The notes: generated by a model from the sequence alone, not told the origin. A DNA stretch of 64,000 bases from Parabacteroides hominis (GCF_014287585.1 NZ_JACOOJ010000002.1:1-64000); one strand, 5' to 3'; positions 53,637 through 63,446 are shown, counted from the first letter of the stretch. Program-made: numbers and translations.

Positions 53637-54566
53637 TTAAACAAAAATATCCACTTCGTTCCGGTAAGGAGCAGACGACTGCGCCCCTACACGTGTCACC
53701 GAGATAGCCGAAGCCTTGCAGGCGAACCGGGCGGCTTCTTTCAGGCTTCGCCCTTCGGATAGTGCGACAGTCAGAGCGCCATTGAATACATCGCCGGCGG
53801 CAGTCGTATCGACAGCTTCCACTTTCAGGGCGGGAACCATCTCGGCCTTTCCGCCGCTATAGATAAGCGCCCCTTTCGATCCCAATGTAATAATAACATG
53901 CTGCACCCCCATTTCCGAAAGGAGACGGGCGGCTTCACCTGCCGACGATTCATCCGTTATCTTCACGCCGGTAATCATTTCCGCTTCTGTTTCGTTCGGC
54001 GTGATCAAATATAAATGACGGAGCAGATCGGCCGGTAACGGATGTGCCGGAGCCGGATTCAAAATCACTTTCTTTCCTTTTTGCCAGGCGATATCAGCAA
54101 CAAAGCACACGGTCTCCATCGGGACCTCCAGCTGCATCAGGATCAGATCGGCCTGCTCGATAGCCTCCTCCGCCTTCGCCAAGTCAGACGGCAGAAGGTT
54201 GGCATTCGCACCCGAAGCGACGACAATACAGTTTTCCGCTTTTTCGTCCACCGTGATCAAGGCCACGCCGGAAGGGTTCCCGGAATCCGAAAAGACATAA
54301 GAGGTATTGATTCCCTCCTCCTCGAAAAGTTGTTGTGACTGATGACCGAAGATATCGCTTCCGGTCTTGCATATAAAAGTAACGGAACCGCCCAGACGCG
54401 CTATCGCCACAGCCTGGTTCGCCCCTTTTCCTCCGGGATTCATAAAGAATGTTCCACCCAAAATCGTTTCACCCGGACGAGGCAGATGAGCGGCTTTTAT
54501 AACCATATCGGTATTGCTGCTACCGACCACCAGGATTTGTCGCCTGGATGTTTGTGTTGTGTCCAT
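53637..54566 (-). CDS. rbsK: Ribokinase
   Basis: PfkB-family kinase of 309 residues. NPGGKGANQAVAIARLGG (about 43-60) and AVDTTAAGDVFNGALTVAL (about 255-273; Asp near 263 is catalytic) are the family signatures, with VVGSSNTDMVIK at the start. It phosphorylates ribose released by the two hydrolases. First gene of the operon. Confidence 0.92.
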   Translation of the reverse strand: MDTTQTSRRQILVVGSSNTDMVIKAAHLPRPGETILGGTFFMNPGGKGANQAVAIARLGGSVTFICKTGSDIFGHQSQQLFEEEGINTSYVFSDSGNPSGVALITVDEKAENCIVVASGANANLLPSDLAKAEEAIEQADLILMQLEVPMETVCFVADIAWQKGKKVILNPAPAHPLPADLLRHLYLITPNETEAEMITGVKITDESSAGEAARLLSEMGVQHVIITLGSKGALIYSGGKAEMVPALKVEAVDTTAAGDVFNGALTVALSEGRSLKEAARFACKASAISVTRVGAQSSAPYRNEVDIFV

Positions 54567-54610
54567 GTTCTATTTCGTATTAAATATGAATCGTTTGCAA
54601 TGAAGCGTTA

Positions 54611-54618
54611 CAAATATA
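54611..54618 (-). promoter_or_regulatory. Promoter -7 box of the ribose operon
   Basis: TATATTTG on the minus strand, 45 bp before the ribokinase ATG. Confidence 0.55.
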
Positions 54619-54674
54619 ACACGTATATCGCTTCTTTTTTCCACATAATTCTTTGGGAAAGATAAACCCAAATC

Positions 54675-54682
54675 TTATTTTT
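54675..54682 (+). promoter_or_regulatory. Promoter -7 box of the TPR-like gene
   Basis: TATTTTTG at 54675-54682 places the transcript start near 54689, so translation from 54653 is impossible and ATG 54731 is favoured. Confidence 0.55.
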
Positions 54683-54730
54683 GCAAAAAGCATACACAGT
54701 AATATAACTTACATACAAGCAGATAAGTTT

Positions 54731-56269
54731 ATGAAACAGGCCACAAAGCTCAACCAGATCATCCTGTTGATCCAGTCGCTTTCCAAAGCGGAAAAACGAT
54801 ATATCCGGCTCTATACCAACCTGCAAAACGGGGATAAACATTATATGGTCTTATATGACTTGGCCTGTGAATGTTTCTCCGCCGAACAGATATACGAGAA
54901 GTTTTGCAGCGAAGTGAATGAAAAAAGCTTTGAGATGGCGGCTAAACATCTTTATCAGGTACTGTTGGATTGCCTTGTCCAGTTGCGGGAGAAACAGGAC
55001 ATACAAACGACTATCTTCAATTATATCACAAAAGCCGGTATCCTTTTCGAACGGGAACTTTTCGACAATGCGTTTGCCGAATTGGAAAAAGCAAAGAAGC
55101 TGGCTACCACATACGAAAACGATCCGCTGCTTCTCCTGATCTACCGTACGGAATTGAAATATCTGAGTACGCTCGGTTTCGAAGGTATCAGTGAGAAAGA
55201 ACTGGTCAGCAAGCAGATGCAGATCAACGACGTGATGAAATATGCCCGCAACACGAACCTCCACCTGCAACTATACGATATTCTGAAACACCGCATCACC
55301 TATAAAGGGTACGCCCGTTCAAACAAACAGAAGGATAACCTGAACGATCTTGTTCTAAGCGAACTGAATCTGATCGCCAATCATTCCTACCAGGGATTCG
55401 AAGCACGTAAACTTCACCTGTTGTTCCAGGCAACCTACTACCTGAATGCAGGAAACTATAAATCGGCGATCCGCTTCTACCAGGAACTGATCGCGCTTTT
55501 CGAAGCGAACCGACACCTGATCCTCAACCCTCCGATCTACTACCTGAGCGCCATAGAGGGGGTACTGAACAGCCTACACGTTGCCGGATTATACCGGGAA
55601 ATGCCTTTCTTCTTATCCAAACTGAAAGAAATCGGCACGGGCAACTATCCGACAGAGTTCCTCATGGAAGTGCAGGCCCGCCACTACCTGTACGAACTTT
55701 CAGGACTGCTCAACACCGGACAATTCGACGCGGCAGTGCATCTTGCAGAAACCCACACCGACTTTCTATTAAAGAAAGCAGCCATGACCGGACCGGAAAC
55801 CCAGCTAAAGCTGGCCCTCTATTCTTCCATCCTTTATCTTTGCCTGGGAGAACCGACGAAAGCCCGCAAGAGTATGAAAAAGATACTCGGTTCCGGCAAA
55901 TCCTTCCACACATTGCCGTCCTACAAAACAGCCCGCCTCGTCAACCTCATTATCCAGTCAGAACTGGGGAACTATGACTTTTTTGCAAACGAAATAAGCT
56001 CCATCAAGCGAACAATCGGCTACGAAAAGCAGGTGTATATCACCGAAAAACTACTTTTCCGCTTCCTGATGGCCCACCCCTTGCCTATCTATAGAAAAGA
56101 CCGGGAGAAACTGTGGTCACAATACCAAAAAGATATAACAGGGATCCGGCAGGATAAATACGAAAAACAACTTCTCAAAATCTTCGATTTCACAGCTTGG
56201 ATCGAAAGCAAACTAACAAATATCCCCCTCCGGAAGATTTTGTCGGAGACAAAAAAAGGAACTATGTAA
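54731..56269 (+). CDS. Large helical (TPR-like) cytoplasmic protein of unknown function
   Basis: Protein of 512 residues, not recognised by name. It is almost entirely helical with degenerate TPR-like pairs (GNYKSAIRFYQELIALFEAN, LGEPTKARKSMKKIL). The N-terminal KLNQIILLIQSLSKAEKRYIRL is typical of a Bacteroidales hypothetical family. There is no signal peptide. Its stop codon lies in the loop of a terminator hairpin shared with the convergent MFS gene. Confidence 0.65.
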   Translation: MKQATKLNQIILLIQSLSKAEKRYIRLYTNLQNGDKHYMVLYDLACECFSAEQIYEKFCSEVNEKSFEMAAKHLYQVLLDCLVQLREKQDIQTTIFNYITKAGILFERELFDNAFAELEKAKKLATTYENDPLLLLIYRTELKYLSTLGFEGISEKELVSKQMQINDVMKYARNTNLHLQLYDILKHRITYKGYARSNKQKDNLNDLVLSELNLIANHSYQGFEARKLHLLFQATYYLNAGNYKSAIRFYQELIALFEANRHLILNPPIYYLSAIEGVLNSLHVAGLYREMPFFLSKLKEIGTGNYPTEFLMEVQARHYLYELSGLLNTGQFDAAVHLAETHTDFLLKKAAMTGPETQLKLALYSSILYLCLGEPTKARKSMKKILGSGKSFHTLPSYKTARLVNLIIQSELGNYDFFANEISSIKRTIGYEKQVYITEKLLFRFLMAHPLPIYRKDREKLWSQYQKDITGIRQDKYEKQLLKIFDFTAWIESKLTNIPLRKILSETKKGTM

Positions 56270-56287
56270 AAACAACACAGTTCCTTT
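56255..56287. terminator. Bidirectional terminator
   Basis: AAAGGAACT (56255-56263) pairs with AGTTCCTTT (56279-56287); A- and T-runs flank it. The TAA of the upstream gene is in the loop. Confidence 0.75.
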
Positions 56288-56311
56288 CCTCTTTTATCTT
56301 AAAATATCCGG

Positions 56312-57526
56312 TTATACACGGATCTTATGTCCACTTAACGCATAATAGAAAATCATCAGATATGCGGGGAAACAAATCCAGTAGGCCTGCTGCAAATCAC
56401 CGAATTCATCGGCCAACCAGCCGAACAGCAACGGGAAGATAGCACCGCCCACGATAGCCATGACCAACAGGGAAGAACCGGTTTTGGTGAATTTTCCCAA
56501 ATCTTTCATAGCCAACGGCCACAAAGCCGGCCACATCAGAGAATTGGCAAGACCTAACAGCGCGACAAACCAGATAGAAACATGTACCGGAAGGAATACG
56601 ACCAACAAGGAACTGACCACACCGATGATCGCACAGATAAACATCGCTTTCTCCTGCGAAATGTATTTCGGAATGAAAAATACACCAACCAAATACCCGG
56701 CAACCATACCGATCACCGTATACGAAGTGTAGACCTGCGGGTCCGCCAGCCCGATCGATTTGGCGTAATCCACTATACTTGCCATCGCGAGCGTCTCAAC
56801 ACCGACATAGCAGAGCAACGACACCAGTCCCAGCAACAGGTGCGGGAACTGCCAGATACTTGTCTTATTTGAGGCATAAGCGGAAGCAGCCGACTCCGTA
56901 TCGTTTTCATCCTCCCCTTCCGCCTTTACTTCCGGCAGCGGGACAAATGCAACCAGGATTCCCAAAACGACAAAAATGCCGGAAATGAAATAGAACGGCA
57001 TCTTGATATCTTCCAGCTTCACATCGCTCAGGTTCAGGAATACGCCCAGGAAAATCGGAGCAATCGCCCAAGCAGCCTTATTGGCGATCCCCATCATACT
57101 CATACGGGTAGCAGCACTTTCCAACGGACCCAGAATCGTAATATAAGGATTCACGGCAGCCTGCAACATCGTATTACCGATACCGCTTATGAAAGAAGCC
57201 AGCAGGAACATGGAAAAGCTCTTATTTTCGGCGGATGGGATAAATAAATACAATCCGATGGCAAAAAACAGAAAGGACAGAATCATTGTCTTCTTATACC
57301 CGATCGCCTTGATAATAAGTCCGCAAGGATAACCGAAAATAACAAAGGTGGAGAAAGTAGCCGCCAAAACCAAGTATGATTCAGCAGTAGTCAGATCCAA
57401 TGCAGTACGCAGGAACGGAATAATCAATCCGTTAATACCTAAGGCGAAGCCAATCATAAAGAAAAGTACGCCAATAACAACCAAAGGGAATAGATACCCT
57501 TTTGAAGCAGAGTTTGTGTTTTCCAT
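56312..57526 (-). CDS. FucP-type sugar MFS transporter
   Basis: Membrane protein of 404 residues with 12 helices. N-terminal FFMIGFALGINGLIIPFLR and the ISGIGNTMLQAAVNPYITILGP segment are typical of the FHS (fucose/glucose/galactose:H+) group. The cytoplasmic loop between helices 6 and 7 is acidic (GEDENDTESA). The sugar is uncertain. It has its own promoter. Confidence 0.88.
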   Translation of the reverse strand: MENTNSASKGYLFPLVVIGVLFFMIGFALGINGLIIPFLRTALDLTTAESYLVLAATFSTFVIFGYPCGLIIKAIGYKKTMILSFLFFAIGLYLFIPSAENKSFSMFLLASFISGIGNTMLQAAVNPYITILGPLESAATRMSMMGIANKAAWAIAPIFLGVFLNLSDVKLEDIKMPFYFISGIFVVLGILVAFVPLPEVKAEGEDENDTESAASAYASNKTSIWQFPHLLLGLVSLLCYVGVETLAMASIVDYAKSIGLADPQVYTSYTVIGMVAGYLVGVFFIPKYISQEKAMFICAIIGVVSSLLVVFLPVHVSIWFVALLGLANSLMWPALWPLAMKDLGKFTKTGSSLLVMAIVGGAIFPLLFGWLADEFGDLQQAYWICFPAYLMIFYYALSGHKIRV

Positions 57527-57561
57527 GTTTATTCGTTTTTACGTTTATAAAATATTTTCGA

Positions 57562-57569
57562 CAAATGTA
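57562..57569 (-). promoter_or_regulatory. Promoter -7 box of the FucP-type gene
   Basis: TACATTTG on the minus strand, 36 bp before the ATG. Confidence 0.6.
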
Positions 57570-57849
57570 CAGATATTTTCTCAATAGCCGGTGCCAGAAG
57601 GTTTATTATTTCTAAACCGAACACAGATTTCCCTTACTCTCCTACAGCGACGAAATCCGCAGCGTCTTACTCCTGATGCACAGCGAGAAAACACACCCTC
57701 GCTATTCCAGCAAAGACGCATTCAAGAGTTTGCCACACATGATCTCCAGTTGAACGACGTGGTGATCCACACCGGATTTTTCGCTTGAGGCATGAGGCAC
57801 GACATGAAATACGATTTTGAAGATTAGCCGAAAATATAATATACATCTT
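57570..57849. other. Gene-free stretch, possible decayed gene
   Basis: No promoter or intact gene. The segment about 57640-57790 has coding-like base composition in short disconnected frames on both strands, as in a decayed gene, but no family was recognised. Confidence 0.25.
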
Positions 57850-59163
57850 ATGAATAGATGCCTGCTCCCCATCCTTAGCATACTTCTTTTAGCCTCTTGC
57901 AACCAAGAAACTAAAAAAGCCAAACATATCATGTTCGAAATCAATGTCGAAGAAGGTATCAAGAACAAAGTAGATAAGTTGCTGCTAAGTGATGCGGCAA
58001 TGGATATCGATATTATTCCGCTTGAAACGAACGACAGTTGCTTCATCCAGAAAATCCGCAAGATGGATATCGGGGAAAACGACCTGTTTATCAATAATGT
58101 TTCTGTCGCTTATAGTCGGCTATTCAGGTTTGATAAAAGTGGCAAGTTCAAAAATATAGTAAGCCGGGAGGGTGACGGACCAATGCATATCATGTCTATT
58201 GACGGTTTCGGCATAGATGAAAAGAACCAGCTTGTCCATGTCGCTAATGCCTTTGGTTTCCAGAACGAAATCAAAACATATAAATATGATGGGACATGGA
58301 CCAATACTATCCATCCTGCCCATCCCGGAGAAGCCCTTTTTGGGACCTTCAACTGGGACCAGCGTGGCTATAATTATTTTAACGGCAAACACGTTATCCG
58401 ACGCTTTCTTCCTTTACAGGACGGTTCCAAAGATAACTGGCAAATCGGTATACTGGACATTTACGGAAAAGTCTTGGCACACTTTTATGATCCGAATATC
58501 CTATGCTACCAAAAAGAGATCGATAATAACAACAGCAGACATTCTATCGACAAAATCCGGTATGCCTGGGGAACAGACAGCCCAGTCCAGAACCGCTACT
58601 TCAACCATATAAATTTCATGTTTGAAGCCAACGACACCATCTATCGCTATAACGAAAAGAATAACACCCTGAAACCTCGGTACATCATGCATTGCGGCAA
58701 ACGTCCGGATGCCGAATCCATTTATAAAATAGGGAAAAACTCCGACTATTTCAAATATATCTTTGCATTCGACTTGTTGGAGACAAAAGATTATCTCTAT
58801 ATAGATGTGGAAAAAGACTTGTCGGCTTTCCTGTTACGTGTAGACAAACAATGCGGTGATATCCTGTCGCTCGAACTGGAAGGAGAAATAATAGAAGGAT
58901 TTATGACTAAATACCGGAAAGTCGACGCCCCCCACTTTACCAACGACCTGTGCGGCGGCCTTCCCTTCTACCCCACCAGCACGACAGACCGGCAATGGAT
59001 CTGCGCCTATAACGCATTCGATCTGCTGGAACAGGTTGATATAGATGAACTGAAGCAATCTGAAGTTCTCCTCCCTGAAAAGCGAAACCAACTGGTCAGA
59101 ATACTGGAAAATCTGAAAGAGGATGACAATCCGGTTATCATGGTGGCAACGCTCAAACACTGA
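57850..59163 (+). CDS. 6-bladed beta-propeller lipoprotein
   Basis: Lipoprotein of 437 residues: signal peptide with lipobox LASC (Cys about 17). The LSDAAMDIDIIPLETNDSCFI, IGENDLFINNV and FDKSGKFKNIVSREGDGP segments are typical of Bacteroidales 6-bladed propeller proteins (NHL/DUF4934-like). The function is unknown, probably ligand binding at the cell surface. The ATG at 57850 is chosen because it begins the signal peptide. Confidence 0.8.
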   Translation: MNRCLLPILSILLLASCNQETKKAKHIMFEINVEEGIKNKVDKLLLSDAAMDIDIIPLETNDSCFIQKIRKMDIGENDLFINNVSVAYSRLFRFDKSGKFKNIVSREGDGPMHIMSIDGFGIDEKNQLVHVANAFGFQNEIKTYKYDGTWTNTIHPAHPGEALFGTFNWDQRGYNYFNGKHVIRRFLPLQDGSKDNWQIGILDIYGKVLAHFYDPNILCYQKEIDNNNSRHSIDKIRYAWGTDSPVQNRYFNHINFMFEANDTIYRYNEKNNTLKPRYIMHCGKRPDAESIYKIGKNSDYFKYIFAFDLLETKDYLYIDVEKDLSAFLLRVDKQCGDILSLELEGEIIEGFMTKYRKVDAPHFTNDLCGGLPFYPTSTTDRQWICAYNAFDLLEQVDIDELKQSEVLLPEKRNQLVRILENLKEDDNPVIMVATLKH

Positions 59164-59182
59164 TTAAGCATAAAAAGCCCGA

Positions 59183-59494
59183 TTAAGGCTTATGCTCCGG
59201 ATAAGTCCGCTTGGGATTTTTAGGAAACCAGCCTTTCAGTACACGTTCTTCCTGCTCGAAAACTTCCTTTATCGTCCAGAAAGAGGAGAAAGCGAATACG
59301 CCGCATATAGCCGAAACAAAAACACTTTCAATCAGCAGAGAAGCGACCGTTCCCACTATTCCTAAAACGAGGAAGATCCACCAGCATTTCGTACCCCAAT
59401 AATATTCTGCTTTTACTACGACCGGATGAAAGAGCCCGATAATCAGAAAGGTCGCAATGCCTATTAACAGTCCATCAAAGTTAATCAATTCCAT
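59183..59494 (-). CDS. DUF4491 membrane protein
   Basis: Protein of 103 residues with three membrane helices (LIGIATFLIIGLFHPVVVKAEYYWG, IFLVLGIVGTVASLLIESV, ICGVFAFSSFWTIKEV). It matches the DUF4491 pattern, common in Bacteroidales. The role is unknown. Confidence 0.82.
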   Translation of the reverse strand: MELINFDGLLIGIATFLIIGLFHPVVVKAEYYWGTKCWWIFLVLGIVGTVASLLIESVFVSAICGVFAFSSFWTIKEVFEQEERVLKGWFPKNPKRTYPEHKP

Positions 59495-59534
59495 ATTTAT
59501 TTACAATTTAAGACAGGCATTTTGCCTATTGAGA

Positions 59535-59542
59535 CAAAGATA
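59535..59542 (-). promoter_or_regulatory. Promoter -7 box of the DUF4491 gene
   Basis: TATCTTTG on the minus strand, 41 bp before the ATG. Confidence 0.6.
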
Positions 59543-59616
59543 CGAAGAAATATGTATCCCCCATGATAAAATATATCTATCCACTTATTGATAATTCTAT
59601 AAAATAAAACAAAAAA

Positions 59617-59644
59617 AGAGGTATCCTTGTTGCAGGACACCTCT
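59617..59644 (-). terminator. Terminator of the secG-end operon
   Basis: AGAGGTATCCT (59617-59627) and AGGACACCTCT (59634-59644) form a stem, followed by a seven-U run on the minus strand. Confidence 0.85.
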
Positions 59645-59670
59645 CCATTATATCAAAAATCCGTTTCCGA

Positions 59671-60039
59671 TTAGTTAGCCGGAGCTTCTTCTTCAGAAGA
59701 AACAGGAGCTGTTGCAGGCTGCTGGGCTGTGCCAAAGTCAGGAGCAACTGTATTCGGATCGATTGTTACAGCATTATTTATCTGTTCTTTGATTTCAGAC
59801 TGAGTAGTGTGTTGAGCTCTCGGAATAAAAGCAGTAATCACAATACTTAAAACAACAACAGTACCGGCAAGGGTCCAAGTTGCTTTTTCAAGAAAGTCTG
59901 TGGTTTTGCGTACCCCCATAATTTGGTTGGAAGAAGAGAACCCTGAAGCCAGACCTCCACCTTTAGAGTTCTGTATCAATACAATCAAGATCAATAGTAT
60001 AGATGCGATCAGGATTAAGATAGAAATAAATACGTACAT
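59671..60039 (-). CDS. secG: Preprotein translocase subunit SecG
   Basis: Protein of 122 residues with two membrane helices. ILIVLIQNSKGGGLASGFSSSNQIMG (about 17-42) is the conserved SecG loop. It assists SecYEG in export. The acidic, Pro/Ala-rich tail is longer than in E. coli, as is usual in Bacteroidetes. Last gene of the operon from the sigma-54 activator. Confidence 0.92.
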   Translation of the reverse strand: MYVFISILILIASILLILIVLIQNSKGGGLASGFSSSNQIMGVRKTTDFLEKATWTLAGTVVVLSIVITAFIPRAQHTTQSEIKEQINNAVTIDPNTVAPDFGTAQQPATAPVSSEEEAPAN

Positions 60040-60046
60040 CTTTGTT

Positions 60047-60808
60047 TTATTTTTTAGTGTTAATAATCAACTTTTCCAGAAATCTGATTTGGTCTGCAAA
60101 GTAAACATTTTTTTCTGGATATTTCAAGTTTAAGTTTTTAATTATTTGCAATGCCTTCTCATATCGCTTCTGTTTTACATAAATATGAGCCAATGTTTCC
60201 GTAAAATAGGAGTCATCCAGCGGTTTATGCTGGCTTTCCTCCAACTCTGCCAGGTTTCCGGGAGCAGATGCTCCGGTTGTCTCCATATCCAGGTTCAGAC
60301 CACTGCCGGGAATCCGCTGTTCTTCGTTTTTGATAAAAGAATCGATCAGATCGTGGTGCTGCAAACGGACTTCCTCTTCTTTTTCCTCCGTCTGCCCGTT
60401 TTCATTCGTCAGTGACCAATAGATGTAGTCTGACGAAACGGAAGGCTGGAACAAAAGAGACGCATCCGCCTTCGGTTCTTCCTCCTCGCGATTAGACAGG
60501 AAAGCATCGATCAGTGAAAAAGCATCTTCACGGGCAGGATTTTCCTCTTTTGCAGGCTGGAGCTGCAAACCGAACCGTTCACCTTCTATTAGGGTGAACA
60601 ACTTCCTGCGGTCAGGGACATAGATCGACATCTTCTTCAATTCTACGCTAAAACGTATATCGTTCAAGACCGCCAAGTTCTTCAAGTAAAGCATCCGGGC
60701 AATCTGGAAATACGGGAATTCATCGACGATCTGCTTTAACTGCGGAAGTGTTTCCTCGGTCAACAGGGTCGGGTTCTCCATCAGTCGATATAGATCAGCA
60801 GCTTTCAT
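60047..60808 (-). CDS. Conserved protein with C-terminal TPR motif
   Basis: Protein of 253 residues, no named family. The N-terminal helices (LPQLKQIVDEFPYFQIARMLYLKNLA) resemble a family found beside secG/lptE in Bacteroidales. The middle is acidic and low complexity. The last 45 residues form one TPR (ETLAHIYVKQKRYEKALQIIKNL). Spaced 2 bp after lptE. Confidence 0.7.
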   Translation of the reverse strand: MKAADLYRLMENPTLLTEETLPQLKQIVDEFPYFQIARMLYLKNLAVLNDIRFSVELKKMSIYVPDRRKLFTLIEGERFGLQLQPAKEENPAREDAFSLIDAFLSNREEEEPKADASLLFQPSVSSDYIYWSLTNENGQTEEKEEEVRLQHHDLIDSFIKNEEQRIPGSGLNLDMETTGASAPGNLAELEESQHKPLDDSYFTETLAHIYVKQKRYEKALQIIKNLNLKYPEKNVYFADQIRFLEKLIINTKK

Positions 60809-60810
60809 TT

Positions 60811-61323
60811 TTACCAGTTAGCAACCGTTGCATTATAAATTTGATCGACAAGTTCATCGATGATTTGTGCCGACAAATCATCTTGTACCTGCTGCAACAT
60901 CTGAGTCGCATCGAATTCACGGTATGCCGAGAAACTCTGCTCGAAATCCTCATCCGGATTCACTCGGTTGGAATAACGAACCCGCACCGTAATCGTCAAC
61001 TTGGTCTGCGACGCATAAGCATCTTCTTTTACAGCCATAGGAGTCAGGTCGTAACCGGTAATTTCACCTTCCAGGTCCAAGTCACCGTTGCTATTAACCA
61101 ACTGCAAGCGGGTCTGACGGATATAAATATCCTTCAGTGCTTCCGTAAACTTTTGCGAAAGGGGCGGATAGACTAACGGAGCCTGGTTCGGGAAATCCTT
61201 GATCGTAATCGTCTTGACCTTCGTATAATCGATAGAAGCACCATTAAACTTATAGGAGATCGAACAAGCCGTTACAATCAGCCCGATCAGGCAGAAAAGC
61301 CATATCTTATTATTCTTCAACAT
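60811..61323 (-). CDS. lptE: LPS-assembly lipoprotein LptE
   Basis: Lipoprotein of 170 residues with lipobox VTAC (Cys about 20). SYKFNGASIDYTKVKTITI and the LDLEGEITGYDLTP segment match Bacteroidetes LptE, the plug of the LptD outer-membrane translocon. It follows the sigma-54 activator by 3 bp. Confidence 0.88.
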   Translation of the reverse strand: MLKNNKIWLFCLIGLIVTACSISYKFNGASIDYTKVKTITIKDFPNQAPLVYPPLSQKFTEALKDIYIRQTRLQLVNSNGDLDLEGEITGYDLTPMAVKEDAYASQTKLTITVRVRYSNRVNPDEDFEQSFSAYREFDATQMLQQVQDDLSAQIIDELVDQIYNATVANW

Positions 61324-61326
61324 CTT

Positions 61327-62514
61327 TTATTCCAGATTATATTCTTTAATTTTCCTGTAAAGCGTCCGTTCCGATATCTTCAGATCGGCGGCGGCATTCT
61401 TACGGCGACCGTTATGTTTCTCCAACGCTTTGCGAATCATCTCTTTCTCGACCTCTTCCAGAGACAAACTTTCCTCTTCTTCCACAGCTTCGGCTTCCTG
61501 AATGGAAGGAACCGGATGGACGGTATGAATCGGATGAGGATAAGCTGCCGGTTCTTCCGGCACCTCGATCGGCATCTTGCCTCCCATGATGTCGTGCACC
61601 AGCTTCTTAAGTTCGTTGACATCCTTCTTCATGTCGAATAGCACCTGATACAGAATCTCCCGTTCGCTGTTGAATATCTTCTGATCGGAATCCTGCTTGA
61701 CAAGGACCGGATATTTCTCGATATTCAGATCGGGTAGATACAAGCGGAGCACTGAAGCGGTGATATCCCGGTTTTCCTCAATAACAGAAATACGCTCCGT
61801 TATGTTTTTCAATTCCCGGACATTCCCCGGCCAACGGTAGGAAAGCATCAACTGGCGGGCTTCCTCATCCAAACGGATCGGCGGCATCCGGTATTTCTCC
61901 GCGCAATCGCTGGCAAATTTCCGGAAAAGCAAGATGATATCCTCACCACGCTCGCGTAAAGGAGGAACCTGGATAGGCACCGTACTCAGACGGTAAAATA
62001 AATCTTCACGGAATTTCCCTTCTGCTACAGCTTGCATCAGATTGACATTCGTAGCCGCGACAATACGGACATTCGTCTTCTGGACTTTGGATGAACCGAC
62101 ACGGATAAACTCTCCCGTCTCCAAGACACGCAACAAACGTGCCTGCGTAGGGGTGGGTAGTTCTCCCACTTCATCCAGAAAGATCGTCCCGCCATCCGCA
62201 ACCTCGAAATAACCTTTACGATCGGACAACGCTCCTGTAAAAGAGCCTTTTTCGTGTCCGAACAATTCCGAGTCGATCGTGCCTTCGGGAATGGCACCAC
62301 AGTTCACTGCTATATATTGCCCATGTTTACGCGGGCTATTCTGATGTATAATCTGAGGAAAAGTTTCTTTACCGACACCACTTTCACCGGTAATCAGCAC
62401 AGACAAATCTGTTGGAGCAACCTGTAGGGCAACATCGATAGCCCGATTCAGCCCGGCATTATTGCCGATAATTCCAAAACGCTGTTTTATCTGCTGCACG
62501 TCAACCTTTATCAT
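61327..62514 (-). CDS. Sigma-54-dependent transcription activator (no receiver domain)
   Basis: Protein of 395 residues. The AAA+ domain (about 20-245) has Walker A GESGVGKE, the sigma-54 contact loop GSFTGA, Walker B TIFLDEVGEL and an R-finger region. A linker and a Fis-type HTH (about 350-395: NAAADLKISERTLYRKIKEY) follow. There is no N-terminal receiver, so control is probably by partner or level. The ATG at 62514 is preferred over 62556. A TAATTTTG box is at 62554-62561. Confidence 0.92.
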   Translation of the reverse strand: MIKVDVQQIKQRFGIIGNNAGLNRAIDVALQVAPTDLSVLITGESGVGKETFPQIIHQNSPRKHGQYIAVNCGAIPEGTIDSELFGHEKGSFTGALSDRKGYFEVADGGTIFLDEVGELPTPTQARLLRVLETGEFIRVGSSKVQKTNVRIVAATNVNLMQAVAEGKFREDLFYRLSTVPIQVPPLRERGEDIILLFRKFASDCAEKYRMPPIRLDEEARQLMLSYRWPGNVRELKNITERISVIEENRDITASVLRLYLPDLNIEKYPVLVKQDSDQKIFNSEREILYQVLFDMKKDVNELKKLVHDIMGGKMPIEVPEEPAAYPHPIHTVHPVPSIQEAEAVEEEESLSLEEVEKEMIRKALEKHNGRRKNAAADLKISERTLYRKIKEYNLE

Positions 62515-62612
62515 ATTTCTTCTACTATCTGTAATTATTTCAGTTTTATCTGCCAAAATTACAAATCTTAATCCAATTAACCGAATCTGCAGGCGGTTTC
62601 TATACAGGTTTG

Positions 62613-63440
62613 TTATTTTTTAGCACCGTACGTCCGTTGATATAAAAACTCGGCCAGGTCTTTGTCGTCGGCAATACTTTGGATTTCTTCTGGAGAAACA
62701 GGCTCGCCGATGTAAACATCGACCGTACGCCCACGCTTGTTAAAGGCCTCGGCCGGTATGCGCAACGTGCGGATACGCCAGTCGATCCGGCCCAGCCAAT
62801 AGAAAAAGCCGGAATTCAGGAAATCGAAATAAACAGGATATACAGGCACTTTCGCTTTCCGGATCAGACGAATCACGCTGTGCGTCCAGGGTAAATCCTG
62901 TATTTTCTTCGTCTTCTTATCATACATCGAGATTCCCCCGGCAGGGAAAAAGCCCATCGGATGGCCCTCTTTCAGTTGTTGCAGGGATATACGAACCCCG
63001 TTTATATTCTTCAGGTTGGCCCCTTGATTATTGGAATCAGGCTTGACAGATACGAAATTATCTCCCATAGCCCTGATTTTGGTCAATACGCCGTTTACCA
63101 TCACTTTGAAATCCGGACGGCGTGAAGCGAATATATCGATCAGCATAATCCCGTCTATCGATCCGATCGGATGGTTCGAGACAGTGGCGAAAGCACCTTC
63201 AGGCAGATGATCCAGCACCCCCGCGTTATGCAGATTATATTTGATATCGATCAAAGGATCGTTCAGCAAGGCTGTTGTAAACTCCGCTCCCCGCAAATGG
63301 CAGTTATGGGCATGAGCCTTGTTTACCTTATCGATACTTAACCATTTGATCAGCACTTTCCCCAGAAAAGTACCGAAACGACTTTTAAAGAACGGGGCAG
63401 CTTCCTGTAAATCGTATATGTCTACTACGCTCTCTTTCAT
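62613..63440 (-). CDS. Lysophospholipid acyltransferase family protein
   Basis: Protein of 275 residues. VSNHPIGSIDGIML (about 86-99) carries the acyltransferase NHxxxxD-type box, and FPAGGISMYDKKTKK (about 165-179) the substrate box; both are typical of the hemolysin/PlsC-like branch in Bacteroidetes. It transfers acyl groups to lysolipids or related substrates. It lies 6 bp after the membrane protein at the window edge. Confidence 0.85.
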   Translation of the reverse strand: MKESVVDIYDLQEAAPFFKSRFGTFLGKVLIKWLSIDKVNKAHAHNCHLRGAEFTTALLNDPLIDIKYNLHNAGVLDHLPEGAFATVSNHPIGSIDGIMLIDIFASRRPDFKVMVNGVLTKIRAMGDNFVSVKPDSNNQGANLKNINGVRISLQQLKEGHPMGFFPAGGISMYDKKTKKIQDLPWTHSVIRLIRKAKVPVYPVYFDFLNSGFFYWLGRIDWRIRTLRIPAEAFNKRGRTVDVYIGEPVSPEEIQSIADDKDLAEFLYQRTYGAKK

Positions 63441-63446
63441 AAATTC

